DNA from: Dactylosporangium sp. AC04546
GTDB taxonomy: Bacteria > Actinomycetota > Actinomycetes > Mycobacteriales > Micromonosporaceae
Length of the DNA stretch: 31,158 bases
Assembly: GCF_022095675.1 (NCBI RefSeq)
Contig: NZ_JAHYSG010000134.1
Coordinates: forward strand, 1-31,158
Direction of reading: 5' to 3'
The notes under the pieces were generated by a model that was given only the letters and a program-made list of their open reading frames with translations, searched no databases and was not told where the DNA came from. Positions 8,047 to 15,571 of the stretch are shown in pieces; within the stretch, counting starts at the first letter, position 1, and each line of letters starts with the position of its first letter. The translations under genes were made by a program, and so were the position numbers.

Positions 8047-9146
8047 CCGAGGGGGGAACCACACGTCCCAGGGACGTGTTGGCACAGTCGAAGATCATCA
8101 AGAAAATGTTCTTGTCGGTGGGCATCGGCACGATCGCGTACCTGCTGACGAATGTCTTGATCGAACAGATCGAGGAGCCGCAGATCTGGGCGATCACGCT
8201 GTCGCTGCTGATCGGCGGCTACACGTTCCTCACCCAGTTCATGCACGATCTGGAAAACCGGATGCAGTCGGTGGAGAAGGCCGAGTCCGAGCATTCCCAG
8301 CGGGTCGGGCAGCTGGTCGACAGCCGCTTCACGGCGATCGACGAAGTGCTGCGCGACAAGCTCGTCGAGATCGACAAGGTCGTGCAGGGCGGGTTCGCGA
8401 AGATCAACGAGGCGACCCAGCTGTTCGGGCTGGTCGAGGCGTCCGCGCTGCGCACCGACGCGGTCACCCAGCTTGTGCGGCACTCCACGCAGATCGACCC
8501 GCAGGCCCCCGAGCTGGTGTTCCGGTTCGCGCAGGCCGAGATCAGCCGGATGTCGGAGTTCCTGAAGGAGCTCAGCGAGGGCGGGAACGTCACCTACGAG
8601 GGCGAGGACCGCGACTGGATGCTGTCGCTGGCCGGCAACTGCCGGTCGAGCATCGACGCGATCAGCCTCACCACCGTCGATGCGCGGGGATCGGGGTTCG
8701 TCGACGGCAGCCTGTGGACCAGCGACCTGGGGCAGCGCTATCTGGAGGTACAACGGGATGCTCTTGATCGAGGAGTGCGAATCAGGCGCGTGTTCATCCT
8801 CGACCGTCCCGGCCTGGCCGACGACCCGATGTTCATGGAGAACTGCTTCCTGCAGAAGGAGATGGGCATCGAGGTGCGGTTGCTCGACACGCGGGCGATC
8901 CCGGGGACCCGGCGCAGCTCGCTGTTCGACTTCATCCTGTTCGACGACGTCATCAGCTACGAGTCGACGCCGGCCTCCAGCATCGACGGCTCGATCCGCC
9001 CGACGATCGTCACCACCCGCCTGGAGCTGCGCGCGACCCGGGTCAAGGACCGCCTCCTGCGGTTCAAGGACCTCTACAGCTCGGCCCGGCCGATCCACTC
9101 AGCCGATGAAAACGTACTGAAGGCGATCGACCGCGGCGAGCGGTAG
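8043..9146 (+). CDS. Membrane-anchored coiled-coil protein of the SCO2521-2525 cluster
   Basis: 367 aa, GTG start overlapping the previous stop by 4 nt, with GGGGAGGG just upstream. Two transmembrane segments lie near the N-terminus (FLSVGIGTIAYLLTNVLI and IWAITLSLLIGGYTFLTQF, about residues 21-68) with a short acidic loop between. A coiled coil follows (about residues 70-150). The C-terminal domain (about residues 190-367) has alternating strands such as IRRVFILDRP, EVRLLDTRA and DFILFDDVISYES, somewhat like phospholipase-D-fold sensor domains but with no HKD motif. I do not recognise a named family. Topology predicts a hairpin anchor with the domain in the cytoplasm. It may carry the other cluster products to the membrane; that is inference. 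Its last 48 bp overlap the convergent SCO2522-like gene. Confidence 0.85.
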   Translation: MTEGGTTRPRDVLAQSKIIKKMFLSVGIGTIAYLLTNVLIEQIEEPQIWAITLSLLIGGYTFLTQFMHDLENRMQSVEKAESEHSQRVGQLVDSRFTAIDEVLRDKLVEIDKVVQGGFAKINEATQLFGLVEASALRTDAVTQLVRHSTQIDPQAPELVFRFAQAEISRMSEFLKELSEGGNVTYEGEDRDWMLSLAGNCRSSIDAISLTTVDARGSGFVDGSLWTSDLGQRYLEVQRDALDRGVRIRRVFILDRPGLADDPMFMENCFLQKEMGIEVRLLDTRAIPGTRRSSLFDFILFDDVISYESTPASSIDGSIRPTIVTTRLELRATRVKDRLLRFKDLYSSARPIHSADENVLKAIDRGER

Positions 9147-10055
9147 GACGATCCCCTCGTCCCCGCCCCGCCGCACGACGTCTTCGCTCAGGCCCGCTTC
9201 GATCGCCACCTGGCTCAGGATGGTGCGCACCGCCTGCTCGGTGGCGAAGAAGCGGCTGCCGAGGACGGAGAGGGAGCGGTACGCGCTGAACGGCGCCGCG
9301 GCCGGGTTGACCTGCATGACGGCCGGCAACCGCCCCCACTCGCTCGGATACGCGCCCTCCCACGGCCGTGGGACGGCGACGGCGCGGCCCTCGTGGCGCA
9401 GCAGGCCCAGCCGGAGCAGCTGCCAGACCGACGCCAGATAGGCGCACGACCAGCGACGATGCCGGTCGGGCTCGTCCCAGAGCTGCACGTCGACGAAGAT
9501 CGAGTGCCGGTTGGCCGCGTTCTGGGCCGGCGGGCGCCAAGGCTGCAGGCCGCCCATCGCCTCGCCGCCGGCGCCCGTCGGCGAGCGCTCGCCGTTGCTC
9601 AGCCAGCCGGTCTCGCCGACCGGCGGCCGTGAGCCGTTGGTGCCGGGCGGCGGGTCGGCGACGATCCGCTCCTCGACCAGCCGGGCCAGCTCCACTCCGT
9701 CGGCCTCGGCGCACGCCGACTCCCGCGCGATGTAGTCGATGCGCACGCCGTTGGCCTCGGCGGCGGCCAGCAGCATCGGCAGGATCTCGCTCGGCGGCTG
9801 CTTCGGCCCGAAGTAGTCGTCGATCAGGAAGCAGGTGCTCAGCCGCGGCGACCGGCCGGTGATCGCGCGGCGGTGGATGTCGAGGGAGGCGCTGACCCAG
9901 GGTGCGAGCTGCGCGAAGTGGGCCTTCAGGCGCTCGGGGCCGTCGCGGAAGTCCTCGAAGTACAGATGACCGACCTCGATCGACAGGTGCGACAACGGCA
10001 GCGATGCGCTGCGCGGCTCGGCCCCCGCTTCCCGGAACGTCGCCGCACCGCCCAT
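9099..10055 (-). CDS. SCO2522 family protein
   Basis: A 318-aa protein assigned to the SCO2522 family, function unknown. The front half contains HLSIEVGHLYFEDFRDGPERL and STCFLIDDYFGP; the back half contains RHSIFVDVQLWDEPDRHRRWSC and SRFFATEQAVRTIL. It looks soluble, with no signal peptide. A Gly/Pro/Ser-rich linker at about residues 160-195 separates the halves. ATG 10055 follows the stop of the P-loop gene with no base between (TAG then ATG), so it is the last gene of a tight four-gene operon. The final 48 bp overlap the convergent membrane-protein gene. Confidence 0.8.
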   Translation of the reverse strand: MGGAATFREAGAEPRSASLPLSHLSIEVGHLYFEDFRDGPERLKAHFAQLAPWVSASLDIHRRAITGRSPRLSTCFLIDDYFGPKQPPSEILPMLLAAAEANGVRIDYIARESACAEADGVELARLVEERIVADPPPGTNGSRPPVGETGWLSNGERSPTGAGGEAMGGLQPWRPPAQNAANRHSIFVDVQLWDEPDRHRRWSCAYLASVWQLLRLGLLRHEGRAVAVPRPWEGAYPSEWGRLPAVMQVNPAAAPFSAYRSLSVLGSRFFATEQAVRTILSQVAIEAGLSEDVVRRGGDEGIVLPLAAVDRLQYVFIG

Positions 10056-10973
10056 CTACAGCCCTTCCCAGGCGTTGTCGTCGACCAGCCGCTGGGCGAG
10101 CCGTTCGAACGCGTCGAGGGTCTCCTGGTTGGCGATCTGGCGCAGCTTGACATCGTCGTCGGCGATGAGCTGCTCGCGCCACTGGAGCACCGGGTCGAGC
10201 GGGACGCTGCCCAGCACCAGCGTGCGACCCAGGCCGTGCTTGCCGGCCAGGCGCTGCAGCTCGTAGTTGCAGTCCTCGAGCCAGGCCACCTGGGCCGGGC
10301 GCAGGCCGGCGAGGTCGTCGGAGCTGGGGTCGACGACCGCGGTGCGCACGAAGCGGATCTGCCGGGTCAGCTCGTCGCGGTCGTGGCCGAGCCGGGCGCC
10401 GGTCTCCAGGATGCCCTGCTCGCCGAAGACCAGGTCGGCGGCGGCGATGATGTGCTGGCGGGTCCAGCGGTGGAAGACCAGCCAGCGGCTCGTGACCGAC
10501 TGCAGCTGCGGCTCGGCCGTCGCGGCCAGCACCGTCTCGACCGCGTGCGAGCGCCCGGCGCTCAGGTCGATCAGCGACAGGTCGTACTCCTCTTCCAGCT
10601 TGAGGAAGAGGTCGGCGCAGCGGCGCACCATCTCCGGGGAGCTGGGCAGCTCGCCGCCGCCGCTGTCGCCGGGGAAGAGCACCAGCCGGCCGGAGCGCAG
10701 TGGCTGGTGGCGCAGCGATTCGCCCTCGGACTCCGACCAGACGTCGACCGAGTACGGCTCGCCGATGCGGCCCTGCAGGTAGGAGTGCAGGCCGCGGCCG
10801 CGCTTGCCGTGGAGGAGGCCCTCGATCTGGAACACCGTGCCCGCCGTGGGCGAGCCGAAGTCGAAGTCGAGGTAGCAGACGTCGCCGCCCTGGAGCGCTC
10901 TGCGGTACACGATGTTGCTGCTCGTCACCGACCGCCCGGTGCCGCCCTTGTCCGAGGTGGCGAAGACCAGCAT
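10056..10973 (-). CDS. SCO2523 family variant P-loop protein (ParA/MinD-like)
   Basis: A 305-aa P-loop protein of the SIMIBI (ParA/MinD-like) type. The deviant Walker A is DKGGTGRSVTSSN (residues 8-20). The signature Lys before GG is present, but the usual P-loop Lys is Arg. A Walker A'-like strand YLDFDFGSPT lies near residue 40 and a Walker B-like strand SLIDLSAGRS near residue 155. ParA-type ATPases position cargo on the nucleoid or membrane; the Arg substitution may weaken or abolish hydrolysis, so this one could be a regulatory or nucleotide-sensing switch. It follows the SCO2524-like gene after a single base and is directly joined to the SCO2522-like gene. NCBI names the family a variant P-loop protein, which agrees with what is seen here. 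Confidence 0.85.
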   Translation of the reverse strand: MLVFATSDKGGTGRSVTSSNIVYRRALQGGDVCYLDFDFGSPTAGTVFQIEGLLHGKRGRGLHSYLQGRIGEPYSVDVWSESEGESLRHQPLRSGRLVLFPGDSGGGELPSSPEMVRRCADLFLKLEEEYDLSLIDLSAGRSHAVETVLAATAEPQLQSVTSRWLVFHRWTRQHIIAAADLVFGEQGILETGARLGHDRDELTRQIRFVRTAVVDPSSDDLAGLRPAQVAWLEDCNYELQRLAGKHGLGRTLVLGSVPLDPVLQWREQLIADDDVKLRQIANQETLDAFERLAQRLVDDNAWEGL

Positions 10974-10974
10974 C

Positions 10975-12819
10975 TCAGCGGGCCCCGCTCGCGTCGCGCC
11001 GGGCGGCGCTGAGCCGGTCGAGGTCGACGAGCACCTGCGCGGCCAGGGCCGCGGCGGTGCCGGGCCGGGTCCGCATCACGTCGTGGGCCCGGCGGAGGGA
11101 CGCGCCGGCCGACTTCAGCGCCTCGCGCATCGACGGCCCGGCGTCGGCGGAGATCCGCAGCAGCTCCTGGTCGTAGATGTGGTCGGCCTCGGCCAGCAAC
11201 TGGGTGGCGTGGTTGATCAGCGCCGGGCTGCGCAGCGGCGGGCTGTCGATCAGGGTCGCCGCGGCGACCAGGCAGCTGATCACCCGCTCCGAGTAGTACC
11301 AGGACGGGGCCTCGCCGGACGGGGGCAGCGCCGGGTAGATGGCCGACGGCTGGTCCCACAGCCCGGCGGCCGGGCCCTGCTCGATGCGCCGTCTGGTGAT
11401 GTGCTCCCACACCTCGTCGACCAGGTTGGTCATCTCGTTGCGCTGGTCGACCCGGTTGATCAGGCCGGCGACGCGCAGCGTCTGCTTGAGCAGCTGGGTG
11501 GAGAAGTCGGCCAGCTCCCAGCTGAGCATCGGGCCGCCGACCTCCTCGCTGCCGTCGAGCTGGAACGGGAAGCCGGGCAGGTGCAGGGCGAGCGCCGGGT
11601 CGTTGTCGGAGATGGGGCGGCGGGTGATGCGGGAGCGTTCGGCCAGCTCCTCCAGCACCTGGCCGATCCGCACCGGGTCGGACTCGTTGTCGACCCGGTT
11701 GACGCTCATGTCGAGCACCACCATCGACGACACCAGCAGGCTCAGGTAGTCGGACTGGGAGCCGTCGACCGTCATCCAGGGCACGTTCTCCAGCGGCCAG
11801 CGCTCGTCGCCGAAGCGGGCGATCGTCGACCAGTACGACAGGGTCAGGTCGTAGCGGATCTGCAGGGCCCGGGCCAGGCGCTGCTGCTCGTCGTCGAGCA
11901 GGCCCAGCAGACGGGTGCGCTCGGAGAACAGGTGCTGCATGCAGTCGAGCGCGACCGCGGTGAAGTAGGCGTAGGGCGCCGCCAGCGCGTAGCCGGCGGG
12001 CTGCAGGACGCCCTCGGCGCTGGTGTCCACCCTGGGTGCGCCCTTGGTGATGCCCCAGGACCAGCCGCACTCGAAGACCTTGTTGTCGTTGTCGAGGTCC
12101 GGTACCTCACCGAGGCCGAACGTCACGTCGCGCAGACCGGCCCGGATCTCCTCGATCCCGACCTGGAAGTCCTGGCGGATCCGGCTCCGCGACTGCCGCG
12201 ACTGGTTGATCATCTGCAGCAGGTTGGTGCCCTCGGGCGAGTCCGGATCCAGGACGTACACCGTGAAGCTGCGCATCAGGCCGATCATGGCGCCGGTCAG
12301 CCGCTGGCTGGCCAGCTCCTCGATGCGGCGCACGTCGTCGCGCAGCTGCTGGCGGGTCAGGACCCGGCGGAAGACCTTGGCGAAGCCGATGATCGCCAGG
12401 GTCAGCCGGATCGAGATGGCGAACGAGTCCACCACGTCGAGCGAGCGCTGCGCCTCGGTCGGCTCGCGCTCGTCGTCGATCGCCGTGAAGTAGCCGCCGC
12501 CGCCGAACGTCGGGCGTCCATCCTCGTCGATGTACGTCGTGAGGTACTCGTGGATGACCTGCACCAGGCGCTGCGGCACCTCGACGCTGTCGCCGAGCAC
12601 CTCCAGCGCGCGCTCGACGTCCTCGGCGGTCTCGTTGGGCTGGTCGAGCTTGAAGGTCGGGACCTCGGTCGCCGGACCCATCAGGCACAACAGCTGCTCG
12701 GCATCACTGATCGAATTGCGCTGGCGCCGGCCTTCCCAGACCCAGGTGCCCTTCTGAAAGGACGTGCGCGACATGGCGCGCCACGATTCGAGCAACTGTT
12801 GACGGGGCTGGATCCTCAT
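10975..12819 (-). CDS. SCO2524 family protein
   Basis: The largest member of the cluster, 614 aa, mostly helical, function unknown. Visible landmarks are QQLLESWRAMSRTSFQKGTWVWEGR at the start, FGGGGYFTAIDDE near residue 110, a hydrophobic LTLAIIGFAKVFRRVL stretch near 140-155, and ERWPLENVPWMTVDGSQSDYLSLLVSSMVVLD near 360. There is no catalytic signature I can name and no clear transmembrane helix. ATG 12819 is preceded by GGGAGG at 4-9 nt. It starts 22 nt after the methyltransferase stop and ends one base before the P-loop start, so it is co-transcribed with both. The size and helical repeats suggest a scaffold, but this is a guess. Confidence 0.85.
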   Translation of the reverse strand: MRIQPRQQLLESWRAMSRTSFQKGTWVWEGRRQRNSISDAEQLLCLMGPATEVPTFKLDQPNETAEDVERALEVLGDSVEVPQRLVQVIHEYLTTYIDEDGRPTFGGGGYFTAIDDEREPTEAQRSLDVVDSFAISIRLTLAIIGFAKVFRRVLTRQQLRDDVRRIEELASQRLTGAMIGLMRSFTVYVLDPDSPEGTNLLQMINQSRQSRSRIRQDFQVGIEEIRAGLRDVTFGLGEVPDLDNDNKVFECGWSWGITKGAPRVDTSAEGVLQPAGYALAAPYAYFTAVALDCMQHLFSERTRLLGLLDDEQQRLARALQIRYDLTLSYWSTIARFGDERWPLENVPWMTVDGSQSDYLSLLVSSMVVLDMSVNRVDNESDPVRIGQVLEELAERSRITRRPISDNDPALALHLPGFPFQLDGSEEVGGPMLSWELADFSTQLLKQTLRVAGLINRVDQRNEMTNLVDEVWEHITRRRIEQGPAAGLWDQPSAIYPALPPSGEAPSWYYSERVISCLVAAATLIDSPPLRSPALINHATQLLAEADHIYDQELLRISADAGPSMREALKSAGASLRRAHDVMRTRPGTAAALAAQVLVDLDRLSAARRDASGAR

Positions 12820-12841
12820 GGGCCTCCCACCGCACGCTTAT

Positions 12842-13609
12842 TCAGTCGATCGTCGCTCCCGCCCGACCCAGGGCGAGGATCATGCCCTTGTATTTCGGCT
12901 TGATGACCTCACCCGAGAATACCGGCTCGACGGTGACCTCTTCAACGAGCGGTTTCAGGCTCTGCCGGACATCGTCGACCGTCACCGAGACGGCGGGATA
13001 CCGGATTCCCCCGACCGTGTACCCCGGGGACTGCGCCATGAAGGCCGCCGCGAATGGCGCCCCGGGCCGCAGGGCGTGCACGAACTTCTGCAGGGCCTCG
13101 TCGAATTCGCCCATCTCCTCGGACATCGACTCGGCCACGAAGAACATCGTGCCTAGGTCCCACCGGCCGCGCTCCAGCTTGAACAGGTCGCCGGGCTGCA
13201 CCCGCACCCGCCCGGCCGCGACCCGCGGGTTGATCAGGCCATAGGGCGAGTCCTCCTTGGCCGCGAGCACCGCCCAGAACGGGTCCCAGATCGGCCCGAA
13301 ATCCGGCAGCTGGTCGCCCAGCCAGGCCAAATTCGATCGACTGCGCTCGAAGAGCGTCACACTGTCGCAGAACGGCAGCATCGCCATCATCGGGTAAAGG
13401 TTGGCGCCCGCCCCGACGTCCACCCCGTGCGCCCCATGGTTCGGCGCATGGGTGATGAAGAAATCTCGCACCATCTGCAAGATCTGGCGATCATCCTCGA
13501 TGAGGGTCGCGTAGTTGTCCAGCACGTACTGCGCCGGGTCGAACGAATCCCATGGGTAGGCCGAATTGGCGTGCTCCTGCGTGGCCGCCGACGGCGTCCC
13601 CATGTTCAT
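12842..13609 (-). CDS. SCO2525 family SAM-dependent methyltransferase
   Basis: 255 aa, first gene of the minus-strand operon. The class I Rossmann motif I is GVDVGAGANLYP (residues 62-73), and motif II acidic residues lie in VTLFERSRSNLAWL. MFFVAESMSEEMGEFDEAL and LRPGAPFAAAFM are typical of the NNMT/PNMT/TEMT-like small-molecule or protein methyltransferases. The acceptor cannot be read from sequence. ATG 13609 has GGAGAG 8-13 nt upstream. With the SCO2524-, SCO2523- and SCO2522-like genes behind it at gaps of 22, 1 and 0 bases, it appears to be part of a single functional unit. Confidence 0.88.
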   Translation of the reverse strand: MNMGTPSAATQEHANSAYPWDSFDPAQYVLDNYATLIEDDRQILQMVRDFFITHAPNHGAHGVDVGAGANLYPMMAMLPFCDSVTLFERSRSNLAWLGDQLPDFGPIWDPFWAVLAAKEDSPYGLINPRVAAGRVRVQPGDLFKLERGRWDLGTMFFVAESMSEEMGEFDEALQKFVHALRPGAPFAAAFMAQSPGYTVGGIRYPAVSVTVDDVRQSLKPLVEEVTVEPVFSGEVIKPKYKGMILALGRAGATID

Positions 13610-13975
13610 AGCCGGCTCTCCATCCGGTCAGCGGGTCAGCTGGAGCGGTGCGAATCCAGGCCGGCTGGGATCGAGATCCGGGCGGACTCGCGCCCGGGGC
13701 TGGGAAAACATGCCCCTGGGGCGATTCGACCGTGAACAGGACTCAACGGGATGGTAACGCACCGTTACGACGAAATCGAGGCATGTTACTGGAGTGACGG
13801 GTGGTGCGAAAGGCCGCATCGTACGGTCCAGCGCTACCCGGCGTCCAACGCGGGAAACGAGCCAGTTTCGTCGACGACCTGTTGGAGGGCCGCCGGTTGT
13901 CCGTCGATGTCGTGTATCCGACTGGCGGTGCCCGGCGGATGGTGTCCGCCGCGGCGGCGTTACGCTGGGCAAACC
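13610..13975. other. 366-bp divergent intergenic region
   Basis: I see no gene here that I would defend; the open frames crossing it lack ribosome sites and family motifs. It should hold the promoter of the SCO2525-like operon (minus) and of the DUF4229 gene (plus). A TACGCT box at 13961-13966 lies 9 nt before the DUF4229 ATG. The GTAACG palindrome listed below is the most distinctive element. Confidence 0.6.
13754..13768. promoter_or_regulatory. Perfect palindrome GTAACG-CAC-CGTTAC, candidate operator
   Basis: A 6+3+6 perfect inverted repeat about 145 bp upstream of the SCO2525-like start. On the minus strand its end overlaps a TACCAT -10-like hexamer (13751-13756), so a bound regulator could block that promoter. 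No regulator gene lies in the cluster itself. Confidence 0.4.
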
Positions 13976-14236
13976 ATGTCTCCGTTCCTGAAGTACACGC
14001 TCGCCCGCCTCGGTCTCTTCGTGGCCGTCGCCGCGGCGACTCTCGCGGTGCCGTTCGACGTCAGCGTGCCGCTGAAGCTCATGATCGCGGTCCTGGTCTC
14101 CGCGGTGCTGGCCTTCTTCCTGTTGAGGGGCCTGCGCGAGGAGGCGTCCGTCCAGGTGGTCGGCGCGGCCCAGCGCCGCACCCAGAAGCGCGACCGGCTG
14201 CGGGCCGCGCTGAACGGCGACGACGAGTCGCCCTAA
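13976..14236 (+). CDS. DUF4229 domain-containing small membrane protein
   Basis: 86 aa from ATG 13976. Two transmembrane helices (about residues 8-26 and 30-49: LARLGLFVAVAAATLAVPF and PLKLMIAVLVSAVLAFFLL) are followed by RGLREEASVQVVGAAQRRTQKRDRLRAALN, a charged cytoplasmic tail. This is the compact layout of the actinobacterial DUF4229 family, which as far as I recall is often found near menaquinone genes; its role is unknown. A TACGCT -10 box just upstream and the lack of a ribosome site suggest a leaderless or near-leaderless transcript. The longer frame starting at 13751 has no support. Confidence 0.8.
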   Translation: MSPFLKYTLARLGLFVAVAAATLAVPFDVSVPLKLMIAVLVSAVLAFFLLRGLREEASVQVVGAAQRRTQKRDRLRAALNGDDESP

Positions 14237-14280
14237 AACGGGCAAAACGCTGCAATTCGGCAGTTCATCGGGTGAGAATT

Positions 14281-14304
14281 CGGGTGGCTTCCCATCGCCA
14301 CCCG
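14281..14304 (+). promoter_or_regulatory. 8-bp stem-loop abutting the carboxypeptidase ribosome site
   Basis: CGGGTGGC, an 8-nt loop and GCCACCCG form a perfect stem whose last base is the first base of the GAGGAGA ribosome site (14304-14310). It may protect the mRNA 5' end or tune access of the ribosome. With no T-run behind it, a terminator is unlikely. Confidence 0.45.
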
Positions 14305-14314
14305 AGGAGACCCG

Positions 14315-15571
14315 ATGCCCCGCAGGCTGCTCCCGGCGCTCATGCTCGCCGGTCTTGTCGCGCTCGTCGCCGTGAACCCCGCCAGTGCCGCGCCCGCGCG
14401 CGAGAGCGCCCACTACTCGGTCGACGGGGTGCGGACCTGGGACGACCGCAACCGCGTGGCCGGCACCGGCGCCGCGATCGACGGGCTGGAGGACGGGCGG
14501 GCCGACGTCACCGCCACCCCGGCCGAGGCGCGCGCCATCGAGCGGCTCGGCTACCGGGTCACCCGGGACCGGGCCGAGAACTTCCCCAAGGCCGACGCCG
14601 GCTACCACAACTACGCCGAGATGGTCGCCGAGCTCGACCAGGCGGCCAAGGACCACCCGGCCATCCTGCGCAAGACCAGCATCGGCACGTCGTACCAGGG
14701 CCGCGACATGCCGCTGATCAAGATCTCCGACAACGTGGCGAAGGACGAGAACGAGCCGGAGTTGCTGTTCAACGCCCACCAGCACGCGCGTGAGCACCTG
14801 ACCGTCGAGATGGCGCTGTACCTCGTGCGGCTGTTCACCGACAACTACGGCAAGGACGCGCGGATCACCAAGCTGGTCAACACGCGCGAGATCTGGATCG
14901 TGCCGGACATGAACCCGGACGGCGGCGAGTACGACATCGCGACCGGGTCCTACCGCTCCTGGCGCAAGAACCGCCAGCCCGCGCCCAACTCGTCGGCGAT
15001 CGGCACCGACCTCAACCGCAACTGGGGCTACAACTTCGCCTGCTGCGGCGGCTCGTCCTACATGCCGTCATCCGATACCTACCACGGCCCGGCGGCGTTC
15101 TCGGCGACCGAGACCAAGCGCCTGCGCGACTTCGTGCTGAGCCGGCGCATCAAGGGCGTGCAGCAGATCAAGGCGTCGATCGATTTTCACACGTACTCCG
15201 AGCTGATTCTCTGGCCGTACGGCTACACGATGGACCCGACCGCGAAGAACCTGAACGCCGACCAGCAGGCCACCTTCAAGGCGCTCGGCACCCAGATGGC
15301 GAAGACCAACAACTACACGCCGGAGCAGTCGAGCAGCCTCTACATCACCGACGGCTCGATCATCGACTGGCTGTGGGCGACGCAGGGCGTGTGGGCCTAC
15401 ACCTTCGAGATGTATCCGACGTCGCCGGAGAAGGGCGGCTTCTACCCACCGGCGAGCGTGATCGCGGCTCAGACGGCCCGCAACAAGGAGGCGACCCTTC
15501 TACTGGCCGAGTACGCCGACTGCGCCTATCGCGCGATCGGCAAGCAGCAGGAATACTGCTACACCCAGTAG
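14315..15571 (+). CDS. Secreted M14 family zinc carboxypeptidase
   Basis: 418 aa with a Sec signal peptide (MPRRLLPALM start, cleavage after about residue 26, ASA-AP). A pro-region follows to about residue 95, then the M14 peptidase domain. Zinc ligands are His157 and Glu160 in HQHARE and His292 in DFHTYSE; the substrate-binding Asn-Arg is in TDLNRNWGY (about 232-239), and the catalytic Glu365 is in YTFEMYP. These match carboxypeptidase T / SG of actinomycetes, which remove C-terminal residues from peptides outside the cell. A Cys pair (ACCGG near 242) and one near the C-terminus (DCAYRAIGKQQEYCY) could form disulfides. GAGGAGA 5 nt upstream supports ATG 14315. The last 13 bp overlap the convergent VOC gene. 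Confidence 0.93.
   Translation: MPRRLLPALMLAGLVALVAVNPASAAPARESAHYSVDGVRTWDDRNRVAGTGAAIDGLEDGRADVTATPAEARAIERLGYRVTRDRAENFPKADAGYHNYAEMVAELDQAAKDHPAILRKTSIGTSYQGRDMPLIKISDNVAKDENEPELLFNAHQHAREHLTVEMALYLVRLFTDNYGKDARITKLVNTREIWIVPDMNPDGGEYDIATGSYRSWRKNRQPAPNSSAIGTDLNRNWGYNFACCGGSSYMPSSDTYHGPAAFSATETKRLRDFVLSRRIKGVQQIKASIDFHTYSELILWPYGYTMDPTAKNLNADQQATFKALGTQMAKTNNYTPEQSSSLYITDGSIIDWLWATQGVWAYTFEMYPTSPEKGGFYPPASVIAAQTARNKEATLLLAEYADCAYRAIGKQQEYCYTQ

Noticed and set aside
10912..12903. 663-codon plus-strand frame opposite the SCO2524-like gene
   Set aside because: Low-complexity Leu/Val/Gly/Arg/Gln translation typical of the antisense of GC-rich coding DNA; the minus strand holds a recognised family with good start signals.
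13801..14793. 330-codon plus frame linking the intergenic region and the carboxypeptidase
   Set aside because: Overlaps DUF4229 and carboxypeptidase coding frames with better evidence; Arg/Gly-rich shadow.
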